Position numbers and translations under genes: made by a program | In this document: positions 17,223-25,399 of the stretch, piece after piece | How the letters are laid out: each line of letters starts with the position of its first letter | Position numbering within the stretch: the first letter of the stretch is position 1 | The notes under the pieces: generated by a model | Seen by the model: the letters and a program-made list of their open reading frames with translations, nothing else | What the model was told of the DNA's origin: nothing | Database searches by the model: none | Origin: Bryobacteraceae bacterium | Lineage (GTDB): Bacteria > Acidobacteriota > Terriglobia > Bryobacterales > Bryobacteraceae | Length of the DNA: 64,000 nucleotides | Direction: 5' to 3' | Assembly: GCA_025056865.1 (NCBI GenBank) | Contig: JANWVO010000052.1 | Span: 1 to 64,000, forward strand

Positions 17223-18017
17223 ATGATGAAGCGCCGCATTCTTTTCCTCGTGCTGATTGCCGGCTGCGCCGGGCCTCTGAGCGGGCAGGCGGCGAAGTTC
17301 TCCTGGCCGGAGGGCAAGCGCGCGGCCGTCAGCCTTACCTTTGATGATGGGCGTCCGAGCCAGATCGACACGGGCCTGCCGCTGCTGGCGAAGCTCGGCA
17401 TCCGCGCCACCTTCTACGTGCTGCCCGGCAACGTGGAGAAGCGGCTGGACGGGTGGAAGAAGGCGGTGCAGGCGGGCCACGAGATCGGCAACCATTCGAT
17501 GACGCATCCCTGCACGGCCAATTACGCCTTTTCACGCGCCAACGCGCTGGAGGACTACGATCTGGAACGGATCGCCAAGGACATCGACGCGGCGCAGCAG
17601 GCCATCGCCCGGATGCTGGGCGTGACGCCGGCGAGCTTCGCCTATCCGTGCGGGCAGAGCTTCGTGGGGCGCGGGCGCGCGGCGCGGAGCTACGTTCCGC
17701 TGGTGGCCGAGCGGTTCGTGCTGGGACGCGGCTACATGGGCGAAGCGGCGAACGATGTGGCGGTGTTCGATGCGGCGCAGGCAATGGGGACGCCGTTCGA
17801 CGACATGGCGCCGGGCGATGCGCTGAAGCTGCTGGAGGCGGCAGCCAAAGACGGGCGGTGGATCATTTTCGTCGGCCACGATATCGGGCCGCGGAAGTTC
17901 CAGTCTGTGGATGCGGCCACCATCGAGGCGATCGCCGCCTATGCGAAGGATCCCGCCAACGGGATCTGGCTGGAGCCGGCGGGCGCGGTGGCGCGCTACA
18001 TCGCATCCCGGCGCTGA
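17223..18017 (+). CDS. exported polysaccharide deacetylase (CE4/NodB fold)
   Basis: A 264-residue exported carbohydrate esterase. Motif 1 is TFDDG at 39-43, with the catalytic Asp and metal-binding Asp. Motif 2 is GNHSMTHP (about 90-97), with the two metal-binding His. FAYPCGQSF is motif 3. The N-terminus has a signal peptide that can be read as a lipobox (LIAGC, Cys15) or as a type I site near residue 23. It would remove N- or O-acetyl groups from a cell-surface glycan. A -10-like TAGAAT just upstream suggests its own promoter rather than read-through from the sugar cluster, which ends 38 bases earlier. Confidence 0.88.
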   Translation: MMKRRILFLVLIAGCAGPLSGQAAKFSWPEGKRAAVSLTFDDGRPSQIDTGLPLLAKLGIRATFYVLPGNVEKRLDGWKKAVQAGHEIGNHSMTHPCTANYAFSRANALEDYDLERIAKDIDAAQQAIARMLGVTPASFAYPCGQSFVGRGRAARSYVPLVAERFVLGRGYMGEAANDVAVFDAAQAMGTPFDDMAPGDALKLLEAAAKDGRWIIFVGHDIGPRKFQSVDAATIEAIAAYAKDPANGIWLEPAGAVARYIASRR

Positions 18018-18022
18018 CAGCG

Positions 18023-18040
18023 CGGCGGCGCGGGCCGCCG
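18023..18040. terminator. possible bidirectional hairpin between convergent genes
   Basis: CGGCGG and CCGCCG form a six-bp GC stem with a six-base loop between the stops of the deacetylase and the ABC ATPase. There is no T-run, so any terminator role is weakly supported. Confidence 0.25.
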
Positions 18041-18064
18041 GACGCGGCCGGCGCAGGGCGGGGA

Positions 18065-18742
18065 TCAGCTTTCCCGGACGACCCTGCCGTCGCGCATATG
18101 CAGGATGCGGTCGGCGTAGGCGGCGGCTTCGGGGTTGTGGGTGATCATCAGGATCGTCTGCCCGAAGCCGTGGTTGAGGTCGCGCAGGAGGCCGAGGACG
18201 GCCTCGCTGTTCTCGCTGTCGAGATTGCCGGTAGGCTCGTCGGCCAGCAGGATGGCCGGGCGGTTGACCAGCGCGCGGGCGATGGCGACGCGCTGCTGCT
18301 CGCCGCCGGACAGGGCGCGCGGCTTGTGGTGGAGGCGGTGCTCGATGCCGAGCAGGCGGATGATTTCGCGGAATTCGGGATCGAGCGGCCCGGTATTGCC
18401 GCCGAAATAGCGGGCGATTTCGATGTTGCCGAGGGCTGTGAGGGTCGGCAGCAGGTTATAGCGCTGGAACACGAAGCCCACCTTTTTCCGCCGCAGCCTT
18501 GTCCTCTCGCTGTCGGTGAGCTGCGAAAGGTCCTGGCCGTCGACGACCACCTGGCCGGAAGTGATGGAAGTGAGCCCGCCGATGATGTGAAACAGCGTGG
18601 ACTTGCCGGAGCCTGAAGGGCCGACGATGCTGACGAATTCGCCTTTGGGCACCTCGAGGGAGACGCCGCGCAGGGCATGCACGTCGACTTCGCCGACGTG
18701 GTAGATCTTGCGGAGGTCGCGAACGATGATGATCGGTTCCAC
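18065..18742 (-). CDS. ABC transporter ATP-binding protein (MacB/LolD type)
   Basis: A 225-residue ATPase of the family that drives mechanotransmission-type transporters. Walker A GPSGSGKST is at 41-49, the signature LSGGEQQRVAIARAL near 143-157, and Walker B ILLADEPTGNLDSE near 164-177. It lies 14 bases downstream of an FtsX-fold permease, forming an ATPase/permease pair. No membrane-fusion protein is adjacent. The pair could act in lipoprotein release or in export through an outer-membrane channel such as the TolC-like protein at 54979 (inference). The substrate is unknown. Confidence 0.92.
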   Translation of the reverse strand: MEPIIIVRDLRKIYHVGEVDVHALRGVSLEVPKGEFVSIVGPSGSGKSTLFHIIGGLTSITSGQVVVDGQDLSQLTDSERTRLRRKKVGFVFQRYNLLPTLTALGNIEIARYFGGNTGPLDPEFREIIRLLGIEHRLHHKPRALSGGEQQRVAIARALVNRPAILLADEPTGNLDSENSEAVLGLLRDLNHGFGQTILMITHNPEAAAYADRILHMRDGRVVRES

Positions 18743-18756
18743 TCGCTGAGGTCCTT

Positions 18757-19857
18757 CTACTCGTAAGAAAGGGCTTCAATGGCGTCCTGCCGGGCGGCGC
18801 GCAGGCCCGGATAGAGAGCTCCGAGAAGGCTGGCCGCAAGGCTGACGGCGAGGGCGATGGGCCACCAGTCTGGCGCGATTTCGCTCTGGAGATTGGCGCG
18901 CACGTGCGTGTTGATGAGCCAGTGGGCGCCGACCGAGAGCAGGATGCCCGCCACCCAGCCGGCGATGGCGAGCATCACCGTCTCCCGCACGAGGATGCCG
19001 ACGATATCCATCGGCCCCGCACCGAGCGCCTTCAGGATGCCGATTTCGCGGGTGCGCTCGAGCACGGTGGTGTACATGGTGAGGCCGACGACGAGGAACC
19101 CGATGATGAGAGAAAGGCCGATGATGACGTAAATGAACGCTTTCAGCCCGGGCACGTTGTTCATCGAGAAAAGGCTGAGGAATTCCTCGATGGAATAGAT
19201 GGAATATCCGGCCAGTTCCGGCTGGCTTTTCAGGTACTGGACCACTTCCTGCGTGCGCCGGGGATCGTCGAGCTTGAGGAAAGCCTGGTTCAGCTTGCCC
19301 TCGCTGCCAGTGAGCTCCTGAAGGCGGCGCAGGCGCACGAAGAGCCGGGCCAGCTTGCCCGGCTCGACGACGCCGCAGACGCGCCATTCGTGGTTGAGAA
19401 TGCGCACGCGGTCGCCGGTCCTCAGCTTCTGCTGTTCGGCGTAATACTGGTCGATGATCACGTCGTCGTCGGACTGGAACGGGCCGCCTTCCAGAAAACG
19501 GAACGGGCCGCTCATGGCGACGAATTCGTCGTAGTCGATGCCGGTGATGGTGCTGATGCCGCCGATCGGCTGGACGGCGGTGCCGGTGGCGAGCCGCACG
19601 TGGGGGACCTGGCGGAAATATTTCAGCACGCTCTGGGGCATGCTGGCGCCGCTGAGCGAGATGGCGCTGGCGCCGGGCGGCTTGATCCAGATGTCGGCGC
19701 CGACGCCTTTGGCGCGGTTCATCGAGTCCTGCAACATGCCGCGGCTGAGGCCGGCGACGGCGAGGATCATGGTGACCTGGAAGCCGATGGAGAGGGCGCT
19801 CAGCGTGGTGCGCAGCTTGCGGTGCTTGAGGTTTTCAATGACGAGTCTGTTGATCAA
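18757..19857 (-). CDS. ABC transporter permease (FtsX/MacB/DevC fold)
   Basis: A 366-residue permease. There is one N-terminal membrane helix (about 18-40), a large periplasmic domain (about 45-235), then three C-terminal helices (about 240-265, 285-310 and 328-352) containing the FtsX-domain segment RTREIGILKALGAGPMDIVGI. Size and topology fit DevC/MacB-like or LolC/E-like permeases. It is the first gene of the pair with the downstream ATPase. The 71 bases before it separate it from the corrinoid transporter genes, so membership of the same operon is uncertain. Confidence 0.9.
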   Translation of the reverse strand: MINRLVIENLKHRKLRTTLSALSIGFQVTMILAVAGLSRGMLQDSMNRAKGVGADIWIKPPGASAISLSGASMPQSVLKYFRQVPHVRLATGTAVQPIGGISTITGIDYDEFVAMSGPFRFLEGGPFQSDDDVIIDQYYAEQQKLRTGDRVRILNHEWRVCGVVEPGKLARLFVRLRRLQELTGSEGKLNQAFLKLDDPRRTQEVVQYLKSQPELAGYSIYSIEEFLSLFSMNNVPGLKAFIYVIIGLSLIIGFLVVGLTMYTTVLERTREIGILKALGAGPMDIVGILVRETVMLAIAGWVAGILLSVGAHWLINTHVRANLQSEIAPDWWPIALAVSLAASLLGALYPGLRAARQDAIEALSYE

Positions 19858-19928
19858 CGGCAGCAGGGCCCTCCGGCCGAATCACCATTCTAACCGTTGG
19901 GCTGTGTCCGACGCCCGCCGGAAGGCGC

Positions 19929-20933
19929 TCAGAGCCAGAGGCTGCGGCGGCGGCTGCGCAGCAGGAAGATGAAAACCGGGCCGCCGACCAGCGCGGTGAC
20001 GACGCTCACGGGAAGCTCGACGCTGAGCAGCGTGCGGGCGGCGGTGTCGCACAGGGCGAGGAAGGCGCCGCCGACCAGGAAGGAGGCGGGCATGAGCACG
20101 CGGTGATCGCTGCCGATGCGGAGGCGCAACGCGTGCGGCACCACCAGCCCGACGAAGCCGATGGGCCCGGTGACGGCGGTGACGGCGGCGGCGAGCACGC
20201 TGCCGGCCAGATAGCCTCCAAGGAGCAGCCGCTGCGGCGAGGCCCCGCGGGCCGCGGCCCACTCTTCGCCCACCGCCATCAGGTTCCACTGCCGCGCGGT
20301 AGCGCAGGCGGCAACGGAAACCGGGAGCACGATGAGCGCCAGCCCGGCGAGGGTGGGCGCGGGGACGGGGTCGATGTTGCCCATCAGCCAGTGCACGATG
20401 GCGAAGCTCTGCCCGACGGTGGCGAGGTTGTGCAGCAGCATGATGAGCGAAGAGGCGATGCTGTTGATGGCGACGCCAGCCAGCAGCAGCGTGAACGAAG
20501 AGACGCGGCGGCCCTCGGCGGCGACGCTGACGACGACGACGAGCACGGCCAGGGCGCCGAGGGCGGCGCCCAGCCAGAGCGCCGGCAGCCCCCAGACGGT
20601 GTGCAGGCCGAGCACGATCATGAGCACCGCGCCGAGGCTGGCGCCGCTCGAGACGCCGAGCGTGAAGGGCGAAGCCAGCGGATCCCGCAGCAGGGCCTGG
20701 AACAGCACGCCGGCCAGGGCGAGCGCGCCGCCGCTGAGCATGGCAAGCAGGGTGCGCGGCCAGCGGACGCCGAAAAACATCTGGGCGTCCGGGAACTCGC
20801 CGCGCCAGGCCTTCAGTAGATCGATCCGGACGGGGCCAGCCAGCGGCGTGACGAGCATTACGGCGAGGGCCAGCAGCGCCGCCGCGGCGAGGATGCGCGC
20901 GGCGCGGCCCGGAGTGAGCGGCTTAGTCCCCAT
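19929..20933 (-). CDS. FecCD-family ABC permease (BtuC-like, corrinoid or Fe-siderophore)
   Basis: A polytopic permease of 334 residues, normal length for BtuC/FhuB-type proteins with ten helices. Conserved family blocks include VRWPRTLLAMLSGGALALAG, FQALLRDPLASPFTLGVSSG, GPIGFVGLVVPH and LVGGAFLALCDTAARTL. It moves the ligand handed over by a periplasmic binding protein. Its start lies 11 bases inside the ATPase gene upstream, and the set BtuF-like, BtuD-like, BtuC-like is contiguous. The neighbouring CobD-like and CobQ-like genes favour a corrinoid over a siderophore as cargo (inference from context). Confidence 0.9.
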   Translation of the reverse strand: MGTKPLTPGRAARILAAAALLALAVMLVTPLAGPVRIDLLKAWRGEFPDAQMFFGVRWPRTLLAMLSGGALALAGVLFQALLRDPLASPFTLGVSSGASLGAVLMIVLGLHTVWGLPALWLGAALGALAVLVVVVSVAAEGRRVSSFTLLLAGVAINSIASSLIMLLHNLATVGQSFAIVHWLMGNIDPVPAPTLAGLALIVLPVSVAACATARQWNLMAVGEEWAAARGASPQRLLLGGYLAGSVLAAAVTAVTGPIGFVGLVVPHALRLRIGSDHRVLMPASFLVGGAFLALCDTAARTLLSVELPVSVVTALVGGPVFIFLLRSRRRSLWL

Positions 20934-21693
20934 AGGCGATCCAGGCGCCTCCTCCGCTGCGGCGGAGCCACTCGGCGTTGACGCCGAAGACCTCCCGGAT
21001 GCGCTCGGCCGAGAGCGCGTCGCAGGGGGTGGCGTCGGCGACGACGCGGCCGGCGCGCAGCGCGATGACGCGGTCCGAGTAGGACGCCGCGAGGTTCACG
21101 TCGTGCGTCACGGCGATGACCAGCAGGCCGCCGCGCGCCAGTTGGCGCAGCAGGGAGTAGATCATGAGCTGGTGGTGGAGGTCGAGGAAGGCGGCGGGCT
21201 CGTCGAGCAGGAGCGCCCGCGGCCGCTGGGCGAGGGCCGCAGCCAGCATCACGCGCTGGCGCTCGCCGCCGCTGAGGGAGCGGAAGTCGCGCCCGGCGAG
21301 GGCGAGCGTGTCGGTGGCCTGCATGGCTTCGCGCGCGGCCTGCCAGTCCTCGTCGCTGTCGAAAAAGCCGCCTGCGTAAGGGGTGCGGCCCATGAGGACC
21401 ACCTCGTCGGCGGTGAAGGGGAAGTCGAAGCGCAGCGTCTGCGGCACGAAGGCGACCTTGCGGGCGAATTCGCGGCGGCGCCAGTCGAGCACGGGGCGCC
21501 CGTCCAGCAGGCAGCGGCCGTCGAAGCCGCGGCGCAGTCCGGCCATGATGTTCAGCAGGGTGGACTTCCCTGCCCCGTTGGGGCCGATGAGGGTTACCAG
21601 TTCAGGCCGCGCGAACTCGAGGGTGACATCCTGGAGGACGGCGGCTCCGTCGAAGCGCATGCCGACGCGCTCGAGCTGGTAGCGGACGCTCAT
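20923..21693 (-). CDS. ABC ATPase (BtuD/FepC-like)
   Basis: A 256-residue ATPase of the vitamin B12/siderophore import class. Walker A GPNGAGKST is at 37-45, the signature SLSGGERQRVMLAAAL and Walker B ALLLDEPAAFLD follow, with the H-loop VIAVTHDVNLA. It overlaps the binding-protein gene upstream by four bases (ATGA) and the permease downstream by 11, so the three subunits are translationally coupled. The last 30 residues (RIREVFGVNAEWLRRSGGGA) resemble the C-terminal extension of siderophore and B12 ATPases. Confidence 0.92.
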   Translation of the reverse strand: MSVRYQLERVGMRFDGAAVLQDVTLEFARPELVTLIGPNGAGKSTLLNIMAGLRRGFDGRCLLDGRPVLDWRRREFARKVAFVPQTLRFDFPFTADEVVLMGRTPYAGGFFDSDEDWQAAREAMQATDTLALAGRDFRSLSGGERQRVMLAAALAQRPRALLLDEPAAFLDLHHQLMIYSLLRQLARGGLLVIAVTHDVNLAASYSDRVIALRAGRVVADATPCDALSAERIREVFGVNAEWLRRSGGGAWIAYGD

Positions 21694-22541
21694 GGCAGCC
21701 GCACTCCGTGGATCGCTTCCAGAAACAGCTTCGCCGCTTCGCCGACCCGCGGCCCGGGCCGGATGAAGACTTCCGAAGCGACCTGCTTCACGGCGCGCTG
21801 TTGCACGGCCTTCAGCATCGGATAGGAGGACCAGAGGCGCAGCAGTTCGGCCTGGCTCTCGATCGGTTTTCCTTCATGGTGCGCGAAGTCGCCCATGTCG
21901 AGGATCACATCGGGGTCGGCGGCGAGGATCTGTTCCATCGACACGCGCGGATAGGCGATGGGGGACGAAGCCAGCACGTTTTCACCGCCGGCGAGGCGGA
22001 TGAGCTCGTCGAGGAAGTTGCCCGGGCCCGCGCCCACCATGCCCTGCAACGTGCCCGGGGAACGGCCGACGAGGAACAGCACGCGGCGCCGCGGCAACGC
22101 GGCGGCGCGCCGGCGCACGGCGGACAGGTCGGCCTCGATGCGCGCGGCGAGCGCTTGGGCCTGCGCCGCGGCTCCGGCCATGCGGCCGATGGCGCGGATG
22201 GAAGCGAGGATTTCCGGGATCGTGTCCTGCGGCACCTCTTCAGCGCGCAGGCCGAGCCGCCGCAGCTTTTCCGCAAGCTGCACGGGATTGCGGACAACGA
22301 GCACGAGATCCGGCTTCAGCGCGAGGATGCGCTCGAAGTTCGGCTCGAGAAACGTGCCGATTTTCGGCTTCGCGGCGGCTTCGGGCGGGTATCGGCAGAA
22401 TTCGGTGACGCCGGCGACGCGCGGCCCGAGGCCGAGGGCGAACAGCGTCTCGGTGAGCGAGGGAGCCGTGGAGACGATGCGCTGCGGCGGCGCGGCCCAT
22501 GCCGCGGCTGAAGCCAGCAGGAGCAGGGTCAGCGCGCGCAA
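21690..22541 (-). CDS. periplasmic corrinoid-binding protein (BtuF-like)
   Basis: A class III substrate-binding protein of 283 residues from a TTG start. The open frame reaches further upstream, but only from the TTG does one obtain a clean signal peptide (LRALTLLLLASAAAWA) followed at once by the BtuF-type opening RIVSTAPSLTETLFALGLG and VTEFCRYP. GGGAG lies five bases before that TTG. The gene starts 13 bases inside the upstream CobD-like gene. Later segments ILALKPDLVL and ILAADPDVIL are the paired family repeats. The best reading is B12 or cobinamide capture for the downstream permease and ATPase; haem or siderophore binding is the alternative. Confidence 0.88.
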   Translation of the reverse strand: MRALTLLLLASAAAWAAPPQRIVSTAPSLTETLFALGLGPRVAGVTEFCRYPPEAAAKPKIGTFLEPNFERILALKPDLVLVVRNPVQLAEKLRRLGLRAEEVPQDTIPEILASIRAIGRMAGAAAQAQALAARIEADLSAVRRRAAALPRRRVLFLVGRSPGTLQGMVGAGPGNFLDELIRLAGGENVLASSPIAYPRVSMEQILAADPDVILDMGDFAHHEGKPIESQAELLRLWSSYPMLKAVQQRAVKQVASEVFIRPGPRVGEAAKLFLEAIHGVRLP

Positions 22542-23548
22542 AACAGCTCCCGCCCCGTTTCGACGAACCGCTCGTTTTCGGCCCGGGTGCGCACGGCGAA
22601 GCGGATGGCTTCGCCGTCGACGCCGGGCAGCCGGGAGCAGTTCCGCAGCAGGATCTTGCGTTCGAGGAACCACTCGCACACCTCGGCGGCGGGCCTGTCG
22701 GTGTAGGCCAGCAGGAAGTTGGCCTCGCCGGGCAGGACGCGCAGGCCGTTCCAGGTGGAGAGCATCTCGAGCAGCCACTGGCGCTCCTGTTCGACGACCT
22801 CCCGGGTGCGGCGCGCGTGTTCCGTGTCGCGCACCGCGGCGAGGGCCGCCGCTTCGGCCAGCGTGCCCACCTGCCAGGGCTCGCGCTTGCGGTTAAGGCG
22901 CCGCATCCACTCCCGCGAGCCGACCAGCGCGCCGACGCGCAGCCCGGGCAGGGCGTAGAACTTCGACAGCGAGCGGAGCACGAGCAGATTGGGGTGATCC
23001 AGCGTCCAGCGCACGGCCGGCTCGAGCCGCGTGAATTCGATGAAGCTTTCGTCGATCAGCACCGGCCCTTCGCGGCTGGCGATGGCGCGCTTAACGATTT
23101 CCGGCGGCAGGGCGAGGCCGGTCGGGTTGCCCGGCTGGCTGAGCACGAGCAGGCCGCGCTGCGGCCATTTTTCCGGCTCGTCGGCGCGCACGCGCAATGC
23201 GTGGGGAAAGGCGCGGTAGAACTCCGACCAGACGGGCACGGCCAGTGCCGCGGGGCCGCTCCAGCCCGCGCGCGCCAGGAAGTGCACCAGCTCGGTGGCT
23301 CCGCCGCCGACCATCACCTGGCCGGGCTCGACGCCCCATGCGTCGGCCAGAGCCTGCTCGAGCTCGCCCGGAATCTGGTCGGGATAGAGAGCGATGCGGT
23401 CCAGAGCCTCTTCGATTGCAGGACGGACTGCGGGCGAGGGCCCGAGCGGATTGATGCTGGCGCTCAGGTCGAGGATCTCGCGCCAGTCCCAGCCGCGCTC
23501 CCTGGCAACGGCCAACACGTTCCCACCATGCGTGACGATCAATGTCAT
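22529..23548 (-). CDS. cobD: CobD-like L-threonine-O-3-phosphate decarboxylase (class I/II PLP aminotransferase fold)
   Basis: A PLP enzyme of about 339 residues of the HisC/CobD group. The opening VTHGGNVLAVARERGWDW with DLSASINPLGPSPAV is characteristic of CobD rather than HisC (HGGN and SxNxNPLGP). The PLP lysine is in LRSLSKFYALPGLRVG. CobD makes (R)-1-amino-2-propanol phosphate for the lower ligand arm of cobalamin. Placement between a corrinoid importer and a CobQ-like gene supports this. The ATG at 23548 sits directly after GGGGAGG, too close for ideal spacing; a TTG two codons later has better spacing, and a longer N-terminus (to 23584) is open. Confidence 0.82.
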   Translation of the reverse strand: MTLIVTHGGNVLAVARERGWDWREILDLSASINPLGPSPAVRPAIEEALDRIALYPDQIPGELEQALADAWGVEPGQVMVGGGATELVHFLARAGWSGPAALAVPVWSEFYRAFPHALRVRADEPEKWPQRGLLVLSQPGNPTGLALPPEIVKRAIASREGPVLIDESFIEFTRLEPAVRWTLDHPNLLVLRSLSKFYALPGLRVGALVGSREWMRRLNRKREPWQVGTLAEAAALAAVRDTEHARRTREVVEQERQWLLEMLSTWNGLRVLPGEANFLLAYTDRPAAEVCEWFLERKILLRNCSRLPGVDGEAIRFAVRTRAENERFVETGRELFCAR

Positions 23549-23700
23549 CCTCCCCGCGCGGCCATTGCGCCCGGACCGGGCCACCCTGTTGCCGCCGCGG
23601 CACCGCTTCCACCCGCCTGCGCTGGCAGGCCTATCCGTGCGGCCTGCTTTCCGCCCCTGCTCTCAATCTACTACGGACACGGCAGAGCTTCCGCGCGGCC

Positions 23701-24579
23701 TCACAGCAGGGGCGCCAACAGCGAGGAGCGCTCTGCCCAGCCAGAAATCCAGAGGGCAAGCCGGTCGTAGGTTTCGTCGGCGGGAAGCGGCGGCGGCAGC
23801 CGCCGTCCCATCAGCAGAGAGAGCCGGCGGTAGTCTGTCAGATCCTCCCGCTCGATGCGCCGCGCGCCGGGAACATCCCAGCCGCAACTGACCACCATGG
23901 CGCCCTGGGCGGCCTGCTCCTGAAGCCACAGGTCGAGTCCGGTCTCGCGCAGCCAGAGGGCGTCATGCGCCGGGTTGGTTGTGGCGGGCGCGACGAGGAA
24001 ATCAAATTGCCCGATGCCGGCGGCGGTCAGCCATTCGGCCCCGCGCATCAGCGCGAGGTCGCTGAAGTCGGCCAGATGGGGGAGGCTGAGCACTCCGGTG
24101 CGGGGCGCGGCGGCCGGCTCCCACTCGGGCAGGCCTTCCATCTCCGGCCAGGGTTCCGGCGTCAGCACGTCTTCCGAAAGCGGCACGTCCACGCCGTTCA
24201 GCCGCACGCCGGCTGCGCCGCGCTCGACTTCGAGCACGGGAAGGCCGCACGAGCGAGCTTCTTCCTGGCCTGCTTCGACGATGATGAGATCGCCGATGCG
24301 GCTGAGCGGATCCAGGCTCTCCCAGCCGCTTTCAAACAGCGGATCCGCCTCGAGGCGGCAGGCTTCGGCCAGCATCGCCGTGGGGCGCCAGAGAGAGACG
24401 CCGCCCGGACAGGCCACGCGCAGGCCGGCGCGGGTGGAAAGCTGGAGAGGGACGGGCTGGCATCCGCGCTGAAGCAGCCAACGGCTGAGCGCGCAGGCGA
24501 CGTGGGTCTTGCCGGCGCCCGGGCGGAGGCTCGTGACCGCGAGCGCGCGGGCGCGGAAAGAAGAAGGCGTGTCTGGCAT
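23701..24579 (-). CDS. compact CobQ-like P-loop protein, cobalamin cluster
   Basis: A 292-residue protein that follows cobyric acid synthase (CobQ/CbiP) in order but is about 200 residues shorter. The P-loop SLRPGAGKTHVACALSRWL is at 16-34, and DLIIVEAGQEEA is the Walker-B-like segment. GVLSLPHLADFSDLALM matches the CobQ block with RLPxISNFTDF. DALWLRETGLDLWLQEQA leads to a Cys (MVVSCGWD) where the amidotransferase nucleophile (GICGGYQ) would be. The C-terminal half of the amidotransferase with its catalytic His/Glu is missing, so glutamine hydrolysis looks unlikely. It is the first gene of the corrinoid block, 152 bases before cobD. BioD-type ligases share the P-loop and are the alternative. 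Confidence 0.65.
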   Translation of the reverse strand: MPDTPSSFRARALAVTSLRPGAGKTHVACALSRWLLQRGCQPVPLQLSTRAGLRVACPGGVSLWRPTAMLAEACRLEADPLFESGWESLDPLSRIGDLIIVEAGQEEARSCGLPVLEVERGAAGVRLNGVDVPLSEDVLTPEPWPEMEGLPEWEPAAAPRTGVLSLPHLADFSDLALMRGAEWLTAAGIGQFDFLVAPATTNPAHDALWLRETGLDLWLQEQAAQGAMVVSCGWDVPGARRIEREDLTDYRRLSLLMGRRLPPPLPADETYDRLALWISGWAERSSLLAPLL

Positions 24580-24681
24580 AGAGTTCAGGCAGGCGGGCAG
24601 CGGGCCGCCTCTTCCAGCTTAGAAGCCGGCCAACCGCTGCCGCCACCGCGGGCGGCTCGGGGCCGCGGGGCCACAGCCGGC

Positions 24682-25182
24682 TCAGCTCACGCTGAGCCTG
24701 GGCACCGAACTGGCCGCTTCAGCGCCTGCCGCGGCCACAAGCTGCTGAAGGAACCCCTTCATTTCCTGCTCGTTCTTGAGCAGATCCCGAAGCGTGGTGC
24801 GCGTGAGGATGGCGTCCAGGTTCTTCTGCACCGCCGCCCAGAGGATCTTCAGCGAGCAGTCTCCGGCATGCGTGCAGGAGCGCTCCAGCCCTGCATGACG
24901 GTCGCAGAAATGCGCGTTGAAGAAGCTCCCGCCGAGCAGCGAGAGCACCTCGGCGACGGTGATTTCGCTGGCGGGCCGGGCCAGCGTGTAACCGCCCGCC
25001 TGGCCGCGCACGCTCTGGACCAGCCCCCCGAGCCGGAGGATCCGCATCAGCTTGGCCACGTTCGGCACCGAGAGTCCCTCGGCGCGGCTGATTTCCGGGA
25101 TGCTGTGGCTCCTCTCTTCCCCGTGGCGCGCCATGTAGAGAAGGCAACGCAAACCGTACTCTTCCTGAGCGCTCAGCTTCAT
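24682..25182 (-). CDS. Rrf2-family regulator with Fe-S-type cysteines
   Basis: A 166-residue winged-helix regulator with the family start MKLSAQEEYGLRCLLYMA. The recognition region LSVPNVAKLMRILRLGGLV and wing VRGQAGGYTLARP follow. Cys93, Cys103 and Cys109 (C-x9-C-x5-C) occupy the region of the [2Fe-2S] ligands of IscR, so it may sense Fe-S status, iron or NO. The ATG at 25182 is chosen because it gives the canonical N-terminus and lies six bases after TACAAT; a TTG six codons upstream overlaps that box. It is divergent from glycogen phosphorylase; the nearest same-strand genes are the corrinoid block. The regulatory target is not evident. Confidence 0.88.
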   Translation of the reverse strand: MKLSAQEEYGLRCLLYMARHGEERSHSIPEISRAEGLSVPNVAKLMRILRLGGLVQSVRGQAGGYTLARPASEITVAEVLSLLGGSFFNAHFCDRHAGLERSCTHAGDCSLKILWAAVQKNLDAILTRTTLRDLLKNEQEMKGFLQQLVAAAGAEAASSVPRLSVS

Positions 25183-25188
25183 GCTTTC

Positions 25189-25194
25189 ATTGTA
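25189..25194 (-). promoter_or_regulatory. -10 box for a leaderless Rrf2 transcript
   Basis: TACAAT on the minus strand is followed by six bases (gaaagc) and the ATG at 25182. That spacing would put the transcript start at the initiation codon. This AT-rich divergent intergenic region (25183-25399) probably also holds the glgP promoter; TAGAAC at 25373-25378 is a weak candidate. Confidence 0.45.
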
Positions 25195-25399
25195 CGTCAA
25201 GATGGGATAAATCGAGATAAAAAGATTTCAATGCCGCAAAATCCTGATTCGGGCATGGCCCGGGGCCGCCGCCGGCTTCCTGCTGCCGGGCGCTTCCGGG
25301 GGCATCCAATCCAGCAGAGGGGGAAAAGCGCGGCGAGCACTGCTGCGAGCCGGCGGCAGCCCTCTGCTAACGTAGAACAAGGGAAACCGAGGTATCCAG

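Noticed and set aside
23549-23700. Possible cobalamin riboswitch before cobD
   Set aside because: Scanning the transcript-strand sequence shows no GCCACTG-type B12 box or GGTGAAA core in the right order.
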